Shown piece by piece: positions 55,524 to 64,000 of a stretch of DNA of 64,000 nucleotides. The notes under the pieces were generated by a model. The model saw only the letters and a list, made by a program, of their open reading frames with translations. It had not been told where the DNA came from and did not search any database. Each line of letters starts with the position of its first letter. Within the stretch, counting starts at the first letter, position 1. The position numbers were made by a program, and so were the translations under genes. The DNA comes from Actinomadura craniellae (GTDB lineage: Bacteria; Actinomycetota; Actinomycetes; Streptosporangiales; Streptosporangiaceae): the NCBI RefSeq assembly GCF_003289645.1, contig NZ_QLYX01000002.1, positions 558,001 to 622,000 on the forward strand, written 5' to 3'.

Positions 55524-56315
55524 CTAGCGTCCCGCGCCGGTGGCGCCGTCGAGCAGGGACAGCCTGCCCCACACGAAGTCGGCGGGCTTCTCGACCGGGA
55601 TGCTCACGTCGATCATCTCGTTCAGCGAGGCCGGCTTCCCGCCGCCCGCGCGCTGCACCCAGACGACGACCGCGTAGTGGCCGTACGCCTGCCCGTAGGC
55701 GGCGCTGAAGCCCGCGCCGAAACCCTCGACGCCGGGCGCCCGCAGCGGCAGCACGAACCCGCTGGTGGCCCCCTGACCCAGATACTGGACGATCTGGTCG
55801 GCGCCCTCCTGCCGGTCCAGGTTGAGGGCGATGAACTGGCCGACGTGCCGCTTGTCCTTGCTGACGTAGGCGCCGCGCACGACCTGGGTGCAGTTGTACT
55901 TGGCCAGGTCCCCGTGCAGCCTGCTCCCCCAGGTGACGGACTTGCAGTCGGTGGAGATCTCGGACTTCACCAGCGAGAAGGAGTAGGTCTTGTAGCCGAC
56001 GCTCTTCGCCTGCGGGGTGAAGACCTCGCCCGCGTTGAGCGGCCGGGCGTCGGCGCTGCGCAGCTTCAGCGCGGCGGTTCCCGGGTCGGCGTCGCCCGGC
56101 GTGTAGACCGTGGGCACCGGCCGGCCGTCACCGGCCGCGGTCTCGCCGTCGCGGAGGAGGAAGAAGGCCGTGGCCGCCGCGACCGCGAGCACGACCACCA
56201 CGGCCGCCGCGATCAGCAGCTTCCGCCGGGACCCGGACCTCTCGCTCCGGTCGGCCGGCCAGAAGTCCTCGTCGTCGTCCCTGCGCGTACGGGTCCGTGA
56301 GCCCGTGTCGCTCAC
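55524..56315 (-). CDS. Single-pass membrane protein, paralogue of the downstream gene
   Basis: 263 residues from GTG 56315, preceded by GGAGG and a 4-base gap, chosen over an upstream ATG at 56354. A short charged cytoplasmic N-terminus (DDDEDFWPADRSERSGSRRK) leads to a helix (LLIAAAVVVVLAVAAATAFFLL). The extracytoplasmic domain has CKSVTWGSRLHGDLAKYNCTQVVRGAYV and FGAGFSAAYGQAYGHYAVVVWVQR, the same spacing of two Cys and the GHYxVVxWxQR block as the neighbour. Tandem duplication is likely; start 47 bp upstream of the neighbour's start-side. Function unknown. Confidence 0.78.
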   Translation of the reverse strand: MSDTGSRTRTRRDDDEDFWPADRSERSGSRRKLLIAAAVVVVLAVAAATAFFLLRDGETAAGDGRPVPTVYTPGDADPGTAALKLRSADARPLNAGEVFTPQAKSVGYKTYSFSLVKSEISTDCKSVTWGSRLHGDLAKYNCTQVVRGAYVSKDKRHVGQFIALNLDRQEGADQIVQYLGQGATSGFVLPLRAPGVEGFGAGFSAAYGQAYGHYAVVVWVQRAGGGKPASLNEMIDVSIPVEKPADFVWGRLSLLDGATGAGR

Positions 56316-56549
56316 CGCGCCTCCAAGCTCGCTCACCGGGTGATCGTTGGTCATCGAGAGGTGACGGTGCCCGGGCCGCCGCCCTGGAGAGAGCCCACGG
56401 GCGACCGGCGGGAGAGCCGTGGACGAGGTCCACGACGTTCTCCGTCACTGTCCGGTGAGCTTAGTGGCACGCAGGGGTTTCGCGCATGAAAAGGGACCAT
56501 TCATCCCACTTCATACCGGCGGGTCACAAGCCAGGCCGGCCGCTGGAGG

Positions 56550-58127
<1,578 letters not shown>

Positions 58128-58218
58128 GAGGGTTGACGCTACCTTCCGGACCGTCGAGCGCGCCGCGGATCTCCCTGTATCGGGTGATTTGCCGCGTGAC
58201 TGCGCATCAGTCTGCCGA

Positions 58219-59007
58219 CTAGCTGTTCTTCTTCGGCGTCGCCGAAGGGCTGGCGGCCGGTGCGGCCGACGCCGCGAGGATGGCCTGCTCCAGCCCCTGC
58301 GCGGTGAACGCCGTGTCCCCCAGCTCCTTGCCGTTCAGACGCACCGACGGAGTTCCTTCGATCCGTTGCTGCTGCGCGTACTGGGTGGCCGCATCGACCG
58401 TCGAGCCCTTCTCCCCGCCGTTGACGCACTTCTCGAAGCCGGCTCCGGTGATGCCGACCGAGCCCGCCCAGTCGATCAGATCCTTGTTGGCGAACCCGGC
58501 CTGGCCCTCCGGCGGCTGCTCCTTGAAGACCTTGTCGTGGAAGCGGATCCACTTGTCGGCGGGAGCGCACGCCGCGGCGTTGGCGGCACGCTGCGAGTTG
58601 GACTTCAACGGCTCCTGCTGGAACAGCCGGAACGGCCGGTACACGACCTTGACCTTACCGTCGGCCGCCAGCCGCTTGACCGTGTCGCCGGTGGTCTCCT
58701 CGAACTTCGCGCAGGCCGGGCACTGGAAGTCCTCGTACACCTCCAGCACCGGCCCCTGCACACCCGGCCTGGCCATCACGACCGAGCCGTCGGCCTGGCG
58801 GGTCTGCGGGGCCAGCGGGCCGGCGTAGCCGTCGGGCTTGTTCCGGTTGGACTGCACGACCACGAACACGGCGACCACGACGCCGATCACCGCGAGCGCG
58901 GTCAGGCTGATCAGCAGTGCCCTGAACCGGCGCTGCCGATCGGCCTGCCGCCGGCGTTCCTCCGCAAGCCTCTCCCGGGCGGACTTCTGCCGCGCGGCCT
59001 TGCTCAT
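58219..59007 (-). CDS. Membrane-anchored DsbA-like thioredoxin-fold protein
   Basis: 262 residues from ATG 59007, with GGAGGGG six bases upstream. A charged Arg-rich N-terminus (RERLAEERRRQADRQRR) precedes one membrane helix (LLISLTALAVIGVVVAVFVVV). The outside domain has YEDFQCPACAKFEET with the redox CPAC motif, then a helical insert and the cis-Pro region EGTPSVRLNGKELG. It should catalyse disulfide exchange in exported proteins. The MauE-like gene is 64 bp upstream on the same strand and may reoxidise or support it. Confidence 0.92.
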   Translation of the reverse strand: MSKAARQKSARERLAEERRRQADRQRRFRALLISLTALAVIGVVVAVFVVVQSNRNKPDGYAGPLAPQTRQADGSVVMARPGVQGPVLEVYEDFQCPACAKFEETTGDTVKRLAADGKVKVVYRPFRLFQQEPLKSNSQRAANAAACAPADKWIRFHDKVFKEQPPEGQAGFANKDLIDWAGSVGITGAGFEKCVNGGEKGSTVDAATQYAQQQRIEGTPSVRLNGKELGDTAFTAQGLEQAILAASAAPAASPSATPKKNS

Positions 59008-59071
59008 CTGGTTCCCCTCCGAAGACATGTCACCGCTGGCCGGGGCCTCCTGCGGTGGCCCCGGTTCCCCT

Positions 59072-59596
59072 TCAACGGCGGTAGAGCAGAATGTTGTCCA
59101 GCGCGGCCCTGCTGCGCGGCCATACCGTGATCCAGACCGCCAGCGCCAGGAAACCGATGTCCCGAAGGATCTCCTGGAGATAGCGGGTCTCCCCCGCGGC
59201 CACCTGCCCGCCGCCGCCGAAGCAGCCGCAGTCGATGGTGAGCCCCCGGCTCCAGGCGGAGATGATCGCAGCGATGAAGACGAGCATCAGCAGCGCGGAG
59301 ACCGCGGCGGTGAACCGGGTGGCGAAACCGACCAGGAGGAAGGCCGCCAGCAGCAGTTCCGCCAGGGGCAGGCCGATGCCGACCGGCCCGGCCACGCCGT
59401 GCGGCAGGAGCTGGTAGGCCTCGACGGAGAGTTCCTGCTTGTAGGTCGGCAGCGTGAATTTGGCCCAGCCGGCCCAGGCCAGGACCACCGCGAGGGCGAC
59501 CCGCGCGGCAGTGCTGAGCCAGGGCTGGAGGACCGGCCAGTCGCGGAGCCGGCCGGGCTCTTCGGTGACGGCCTCCGCCGCCTTCTCGGTCACCAC
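59072..59596 (-). CDS. MauE/DoxX-like membrane protein
   Basis: 174 residues from GTG 59596 (GAGG upstream), four helices expected: LSTAARVALAVVLAWAGWAKF, VAGPVGIGLPLAELLLAAFLL and VSALLMLVFIAAIISAWSRG. The Cys-containing loop LTIDCGCFGGGGQVAAGE is the MauE signature (CxC). MauE-family proteins help disulfide formation or redox maturation of exported enzymes. Its partner is probably the CPAC protein downstream. It is followed upstream by trpA on the same strand with 165 bp between. Confidence 0.85.
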   Translation of the reverse strand: MVTEKAAEAVTEEPGRLRDWPVLQPWLSTAARVALAVVLAWAGWAKFTLPTYKQELSVEAYQLLPHGVAGPVGIGLPLAELLLAAFLLVGFATRFTAAVSALLMLVFIAAIISAWSRGLTIDCGCFGGGGQVAAGETRYLQEILRDIGFLALAVWITVWPRSRAALDNILLYRR

Positions 59597-59761
59597 CGTG
59601 TCCTCGTCTTCCGTCGATCGGGGTCGCTGCGCGACGCACGCTACGCGAACCCCCATAAGCGGGCTGTCAGAACGCGGTCACCCATCCTGCCACGTGAGAG
59701 GCGGTCCGCACCGCCGATGACGCGTGTTCACCCGACGGTGCGGCCCTCCGATCGGCACTGC

Positions 59762-60574
59762 TCAGCGCCCCTGGCGCACGCCCTCGGCGAGTTCGGCGGC
59801 GAGGCTCCGCACGGCGTCCAGCCCGGCGCGCTCGGACGGGGCGTCGAGCAGCCTGCGGATGAACGCCGAGCCGACGATGACGCCGTCGGCGAAGCCGGCG
59901 ACCTCCGCGGCCTGCGCTCCGGTGCCGACGCCCAGGCCCAGCCCGACGGGCAGGTCGTCGCCCTGCTTCTCCAGCACCGCCCTGGTCCGCTCCACCAGCC
60001 GCGCGGCCCCGGTGTCGACCGCGCTGCGGGCGCCGGTGACGCCCATCAGGGACGCGGCGTAGACGAAGCCCCGGCAGGCTCCGGTGATGGTCTCCAGCCG
60101 CTCGTCGGTGGAGCTCAGCGCAACGAGGAAGACCCGGTCCAGATCGTGCTCGTCGGCGGCGGCGATCCACTCGCCGCCCTCCTCGGGCGTGAGGTCCGGG
60201 GTGATCAGGCCGACGCCGCCGGCGGACTTCAGGTCTCGCGCGAACGCGCCGACGCCGTAGCGGTCGACCGGGTTGTAGTAGGTCATGACGAGAGTGGGCG
60301 CGCCGGTGGCCGCGACCGCCTCGACGGTGCGGAACACGTCGGCCAGCCGGACCCCGCCGACCAGCGCGCGGTGCACGGCGTCCTGGATGGTGGGGCCGTC
60401 CATCAGCGGGTCGGTGTAGGGCAGGCCGATCTCGATGATGTCGCAGCCGCCCTCGACCATGGCGGTGGCGGCCCGGACCGAACCCTCGATCGAGGGGAAG
60501 CCCGCCGGCAGGTAGCCGACCAGCGCCGCCCGTCCCTCGGCGGCCGCCCGCTCGTACGCCCGCGCGACGCTCAT
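59762..60574 (-). CDS. trpA: Tryptophan synthase alpha subunit
   Basis: 270 residues; ATG 60574 overlaps the trpB stop (ATGA). TIM barrel with [37 protein letters not shown] (catalytic Glu and Asp), [15 protein letters not shown] and [16 protein letters not shown]. Here [10 protein letters not shown] carries Tyr where many have Phe. It splits indole-3-glycerol phosphate and hands indole to TrpB. Confidence 0.97.
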   Translation of the reverse strand: MSVARAYERAAAEGRAALVGYLPAGFPSIEGSVRAATAMVEGGCDIIEIGLPYTDPLMDGPTIQDAVHRALVGGVRLADVFRTVEAVAATGAPTLVMTYYNPVDRYGVGAFARDLKSAGGVGLITPDLTPEEGGEWIAAADEHDLDRVFLVALSSTDERLETITGACRGFVYAASLMGVTGARSAVDTGAARLVERTRAVLEKQGDDLPVGLGLGVGTGAQAAEVAGFADGVIVGSAFIRRLLDAPSERAGLDAVRSLAAELAEGVRQGR

Positions 60575-61851
60575 CGGGCCGCTCCCTCGTCCTCGTTCTC
60601 GTTCTCGCCCACCAGGCCGAACCAGGTGGCGGCCGTGTGCATGTCCTTGTCGCCGCGGCCGGAGAGGCTGACCAGGACGGTGCCGCCCTCACCCAGTTCC
60701 CGGCCCACCTTGAGCGCCCCGGCCAGGGCGTGCGCGGACTCGATCGCCGGGATGATGCCCTCGGTGCGGCACAGCAGCGCGAACGCGTCCATCGCCTCCG
60801 CGTCGGTGATCTCCCGGTAGGTCGCGCGGCCGGTGTCGTAGAGCCAGGAGTGCTCGGGGCCGACGCCGGGGTAGTCGAGCCCGGCGGAGATCGAGTGCGA
60901 CTCCAGGGTCTGCCCCTCGTCGTCCTGCAGCAGGTAGGTGCGCATCCCGTGGATGACGCCGAGGGAGCCGCCGACCAGGGTGGCCGCGTGCCGGCCGGTG
61001 GCGACCCCGTCGCCGCCGGCCTCGAACCCGCACAGCCGCACCGACTCGTCGGGGATGAACGCGTGGAAGATGCCGATGGCGTTGGAGCCGCCGCCGACGC
61101 AGGCGACCACGGCGTCGGGCAGGCGGCCGGTCAGTTCCAGGACCTGTGCCCGGGCCTCCACGCCGATGATGCGCTGGAAGTCGCGGACCATCATCGGGAA
61201 CGGGTGCGGGCCCATCACCGAGCCGATGCAGTAGTGGGTGTCGTCGACCGTGGCGACCCAGTCGCGGAACGCCTCGTTGCAGGCGTCCTTGAGGGTGCGG
61301 CTGCCGGTCTTGACCGGGATCACCTGGGCGCCGAGCATTCGCATCCGGGCGACGTTCAGGGCCTGCCGCTCGGTGTCGACCTCGCCCATGTAGACGGTGC
61401 ATTCGAGGCCGAGCAGCGCGGCGGCGGTGGCGGTGGCGACGCCGTGCTGGCCGGCGCCGGTCTCGGCGATCACCCGCCGCTTGCCCATCCGCCGGGTGAG
61501 CAGCGCCTGCCCGAGCACATTGTTGATCTTGTGTGAGCCGGTGTGGTTGAGGTCCTCGCGCTTGAGGAGGATGCGCGCGCCGCCCGCGTGCTCGGCGAAG
61601 CGCTTCGCCTCGGTGAGCAGGCTGGGCCGGCCGGCGTAGTTGGCGAGCAGGTCGTCGAGTTCGGCGACGAAGGCGGGGTCCTGGCGGGCGGCCTCGAACT
61701 CGGTGGTGAGCTCGTCGAGGGCGGCCATGAGGGCCTCGGGGGCGAAGCGTCCGCCGAAGCGGCCGAAATGGCCCGTCGAAGTGGGTATCGCGGTGGGCAC
61801 GGCGTCGGTCAGGGCGCCGGAAAGGGCGCCGCGCGCGGCGTCGATGGTCAT
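60571..61851 (-). CDS. trpB: Tryptophan synthase beta subunit
   Basis: 426 residues from ATG 61851. PLP lysine in [41 protein letters not shown], and the phosphate-binding [15 protein letters not shown], with the C-terminal [13 protein letters not shown]. It condenses indole with serine to tryptophan. A hairpin and 16-codon reading frame lie in the 130-bp gap before the gene. Last two genes of trpCBA. Confidence 0.98.
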   Translation of the reverse strand: MTIDAARGALSGALTDAVPTAIPTSTGHFGRFGGRFAPEALMAALDELTTEFEAARQDPAFVAELDDLLANYAGRPSLLTEAKRFAEHAGGARILLKREDLNHTGSHKINNVLGQALLTRRMGKRRVIAETGAGQHGVATATAAALLGLECTVYMGEVDTERQALNVARMRMLGAQVIPVKTGSRTLKDACNEAFRDWVATVDDTHYCIGSVMGPHPFPMMVRDFQRIIGVEARAQVLELTGRLPDAVVACVGGGSNAIGIFHAFIPDESVRLCGFEAGGDGVATGRHAATLVGGSLGVIHGMRTYLLQDDEGQTLESHSISAGLDYPGVGPEHSWLYDTGRATYREITDAEAMDAFALLCRTEGIIPAIESAHALAGALKVGRELGEGGTVLVSLSGRGDKDMHTAATWFGLVGENENEDEGAAR

Positions 61852-61898
61852 CTGAGGTGTCCTGTCGTGATGGAAGGGACCGATCCGGTCGGCGTGGC

Positions 61899-61916
61899 CG
61901 CGCCCCGGTGGGCGCG
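61899..61916 (-). promoter_or_regulatory. Hairpin between trpC and trpB
   Basis: Perfect 7-bp G+C-only stem CGCGCCC/GGGCGCG with tetraloop CGGT (plus strand), 6 bases after the stop of the 16-codon frame. It could attenuate or stabilise the trpBA message. Confidence 0.5.
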
Positions 61917-61921
61917 CCCGC

Positions 61922-61972
61922 TCAGTGCGACGTCGGATATACCCGCCATCGTTCGCGCAGCGGCTCAGGCAT
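61922..61972 (-). CDS. Possible 16-residue peptide between trpC and trpB
   Basis: ATG 61972 starts 9 bases after the trpC stop and codes [16 protein letters not shown], ending just before the hairpin. The location matches that of TrpM in Streptomyces (from memory, 63 residues), but the product is far shorter and I see no homology. One Trp codon is present. Coupled translation from trpC is plausible; the AT-free context makes a chance frame possible. Confidence 0.4.
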   Translation of the reverse strand: MPEPLRERWRVYPTSH

Positions 61973-61981
61973 GGCCCGAGT

Positions 61982-62788
61982 TTACTTTCCCTGACGCAAC
62001 GCGGGGTGTGCCCCGGCCGCGACCAGATCGGCGACTGCGGACCGCGGGTCGCGGCCGGTGACCAGGCTCTCGCCGACCAGCACCGCGTCGGCGCCGGCGG
62101 AGGCGTAGGCCAGCAGGTCGTGCGGGCCGCGCACCCCGGACTCCGCGATCTTGACGACGTCCCTGGGGATGAGCGGCGCCAGCCGGGCGAAGACGCCCCG
62201 GTCGACCTTGAGGGTCTTCAGGTCGCGGGCGTTGACGCCGATGATCTGGGCGCCCGCGTCGAGCGCGCGCGCCACCTCGTCCTCGGTGTGCACCTCGACC
62301 AGCGGGGTGAGACCGATGGACGTGGCCCGCTCCACCAGCGACACCAGGGCCTCCTGGTCGAGCGCGGCGACGATGAGCAGGGCCAGGTCGGCGCCGTACG
62401 CCCGGGCCTCCCACAGCTGGTAGGCGGAGACGATGAAGTCCTTGCGCAGGATCGCGACGTCCACGTTGGCCCGGACGGCCGCCAGGTCGTCGAGACCACC
62501 GCCGAAGCGGCGGCGCTCGGTCAGCACGCTGATCACCTTGGCCCCGCCGGCCTCGTAGTCGCGGGCCAGCGCCGCCGGGTCGGCGATCGCGGCCAGCGCG
62601 CCCTTGGAGGGGCTGCTGCGCTTGACCTCGGCGATGACCGAGACCCCGTCGCCGCGGAGCGCGGACAGCGCGTCGCGCGGCGGTGCGGCCAAGGCGGCCT
62701 TCTCCTTCAGCGCGTCGAGCGAAACCTCTCGCCGCCGATCGGCGAGATCCGCTCGAACGCCGTCCAGGATCTCGTCGAGCACACTCAC
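61982..62788 (-). CDS. trpC: Indole-3-glycerol phosphate synthase
   Basis: 268 residues from GTG 62788 (GAGGGG upstream). Motifs: [16 protein letters not shown] (catalytic Lys), [63 protein letters not shown], and [28 protein letters not shown] in pieces. It converts CdRP to indole-3-glycerol phosphate, the substrate of TrpA. trpE and trpD are not in the window. Confidence 0.97.
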   Translation of the reverse strand: MSVLDEILDGVRADLADRRREVSLDALKEKAALAAPPRDALSALRGDGVSVIAEVKRSSPSKGALAAIADPAALARDYEAGGAKVISVLTERRRFGGGLDDLAAVRANVDVAILRKDFIVSAYQLWEARAYGADLALLIVAALDQEALVSLVERATSIGLTPLVEVHTEDEVARALDAGAQIIGVNARDLKTLKVDRGVFARLAPLIPRDVVKIAESGVRGPHDLLAYASAGADAVLVGESLVTGRDPRSAVADLVAAGAHPALRQGK

Positions 62789-62939
62789 GCGTGGCCCCCT
62801 CGTCTGCGGTCTGTGCGTGCACCGATCGTAGCCGTAGCGTCCCCCCGGCGACGCACCCGGGCGGAAGATCGTGGGCCTGTCGTGGTCTCAACCGCGAGTT
62901 ACACCTGGTCACAGCCTCATTACGGTCATCGGCGCGCGA

Positions 62940-63368
62940 TCACGGGGCGAGTGCCTGCCCGAAGGGCAGGTTGCGGACGACCCCGTACACGACGATGACC
63001 GCGAGCAACGCACCGATCGCCCCTGGGGACAGCAGCCGGGAGCGCATCGGCTCGCCCCGGGCGCGCAGGGTCAGCCAGCGCGCCCACAGGTAGCCGAGCA
63101 CCGGCAGCGTCAGGAAGGTCAGCGGGTTGGAACCGAACGCCTCGCCGAACCGGCCGTGCGCCGCCGAGTTGACCATGCGCAGCGCCCCGCAGCCCGGACA
63201 GTACAGCCCGGTCAGCGCGAGGAACGGGCAGGTCGGGTAGTGGCCCGGCTCGTGCGGGTCGACGGCGGCCACATACGCCACCGCGGCGCCCACCCCGGCG
63301 AGCACGCCCAGCGGGAGCAGTGCCGCCCGGGCGAGGGGCCGGCGGACGGGAACGGGTGCCTGCGTCAC
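62940..63368 (-). CDS. DUF2752 family membrane protein
   Basis: 142 residues from GTG 63368, with three or four helices. The family signature is YPTCPFLALTGLYCPGCGALRMVNSAAHG: a CP and CPGCG cysteine cluster next to a membrane helix. Function is unknown; the cysteines might bind metal or take part in redox steps. It precedes trpC by 150 bp on the same strand, a neighbourhood seen in other actinobacteria. Confidence 0.88.
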   Translation of the reverse strand: MTQAPVPVRRPLARAALLPLGVLAGVGAAVAYVAAVDPHEPGHYPTCPFLALTGLYCPGCGALRMVNSAAHGRFGEAFGSNPLTFLTLPVLGYLWARWLTLRARGEPMRSRLLSPGAIGALLAVIVVYGVVRNLPFGQALAP

Positions 63369-63400
63369 GCGTCCAGCCTACGGCCGTCCGGGCGCGCGGG

Positions 63401-64000
63401 TCAGGGACCGGCGGCGTAGCCGACGCCGCGGACGGTCCGGATGGGGCTGGCCGGGCCGAGTTTGCCGCGCAGCTGGGCGATGTGCACGTCGACGGTGCGG
63501 GCGCCCGCGCTGGCCTCCGGCCCCCAGGCCGCGGCCAGCAACTGCTCCCGGCTGAACACCCGTCCCGGGCTGGCCACCAGGAACGCCAGCAGGTCGAACT
63601 CGGTCGCGGTGAGGGCGACCGGCCGGTCCCCCACGTGGACCGTGCGCGTGCGGGGGTCGATCGTCACACCGCCCAGCCGGAGCAGGCCCGGCCCCTCGCC
63701 CTCACCCTCGCCGCGCAGCGCCTCGCCGACGGCCGCCACCAGCAACCGGGGGCCGTACGGCCGGGACACCCGGTGTTCACCCACCCCCGGGGGCACCGAG
63801 TCATCGACCACGCACACCACGGGCGCGGCCCCGGCGGCGGCGGCCACCTTCCGGTAGAGCTCGGCGGGCCGGGGGGTACCGGTCAGGTCGAGGACCACCG
63901 CGTCGGGGCGGACCCGGGCGGCCGCGGGACCCGCCTGCGCGGGATCTCCCTCGATCCGGACGTCGAACCCCTCGCGGGCGAGGTAGAGCCGGGCGAGTTC
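63401..64000 (-). CDS. OmpR/PhoB-type response regulator, 5' end outside window
   Basis: The frame is open through base 64000 (ELARLYLAREGFDVRIEG at the edge), so the true start is beyond it; a GTG at 63898 is internal. The receiver domain shows PDAVVLDLTGTP with an Asp at the phospho-acceptor place, but later positions are degenerate: the usual Lys-Pro is Arg-Pro (VSRPYGPRLL) and the Thr strand ends VVCVVDDS. The winged-helix effector is intact: VALTATEFDLLAFLVASPGRVFSREQLL and RTVDVHIAQLRGKLG, ending IRTVRGVGYAAGP. Phosphorylation-independent control is possible. Confidence 0.85.
   Translation of the reverse strand, partial: ELARLYLAREGFDVRIEGDPAQAGPAAARVRPDAVVLDLTGTPRPAELYRKVAAAAGAAPVVCVVDDSVPPGVGEHRVSRPYGPRLLVAAVGEALRGEGEGEGPGLLRLGGVTIDPRTRTVHVGDRPVALTATEFDLLAFLVASPGRVFSREQLLAAAWGPEASAGARTVDVHIAQLRGKLGPASPIRTVRGVGYAAGP

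Overview
This window comes from a very GC-rich actinobacterial chromosome (roughly 70% G+C by eye). Several genes fit an actinomycete of the Streptosporangiales/Thermomonosporaceae type: an F420-dependent oxidoreductase, an ANTAR response regulator next to livK, a four-domain ribosomal protein S1, a PolA whose proofreading motif is lost, and GTG starts with ATGA/GTGA overlaps. From memory, the core gene order (rpsA, polA, liv cluster, ANTAR regulator, pyk, gltBD, lgt, trpA/trpB/trpC) parallels Streptomyces chromosomes; no database was consulted. The accessory DNA lies mainly at 1-29,978.

Region 1 (1-7,658) is a tightly overlapping operon: a surface protein with an alpha/alpha-barrel look (cut by the window start), two secreted beta-domain proteins, and an ECF transporter (T, fused double ATPase, S). 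It ends tail-to-tail with a BtuF-like protein. The surface proteins look like the two halves of eukaryotic transcobalamin made as separate chains, so corrinoid uptake is the best guess. Region 2 (7,711-14,878) holds an F420 oxidoreductase, a GNAT enzyme, an antitoxin/PIN pair whose toxin appears internally deleted, uvrB, an orphan sensor kinase and a secreted glycerophosphodiesterase.

Region 3 (14,921-25,095) is the most novel part. A small operon (membrane protein, unrecognised membrane-anchored protein, cupin, inositol-monophosphatase family enzyme) is followed by a divergent anion permease and a 1,911-residue protein. That protein reads TIR, a metallophosphoesterase fold without its metal ligands, a restriction-enzyme-like segment, NACHT ATPase, pentapeptide repeats and 15 WD40 repeats. 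It looks like a bacterial NLR-type immune or signalling protein.

Region 4 (25,133-42,107) returns to core functions: ribokinase, PP2C-like protein, coaE and a GNAT; a membrane-fused endonuclease/exonuclease/phosphatase; rpsA with a perfect 17-bp terminator stem; a polysaccharide deacetylase behind a structured leader; polA; a hotdog thioesterase; a lipoprotein; and the livKHMGF uptake operon, with GlnR-like repeats upstream of livK. Region 5 (42,394-53,852) has the ANTAR regulator, a tRNA-Leu(CAA) with a short variable loop followed by a LAGLIDADG protein, pyk, a PfpI-family protein divergent from an AraC regulator, a GNAT and gltBD. DasR-like palindromes lie upstream of both pyk and gltB, which suggests a common carbon/amino-sugar control of pyruvate kinase and glutamate synthase.

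Region 6 (54,199-64,000) encodes two paralogous membrane proteins, an lgt with a long acidic repeat tail, a DsbA-like/MauE-like envelope thiol pair, trpCBA with a 16-codon reading frame and a hairpin between trpC and trpB, a DUF2752 protein, and an OmpR-type response regulator cut by the window end.
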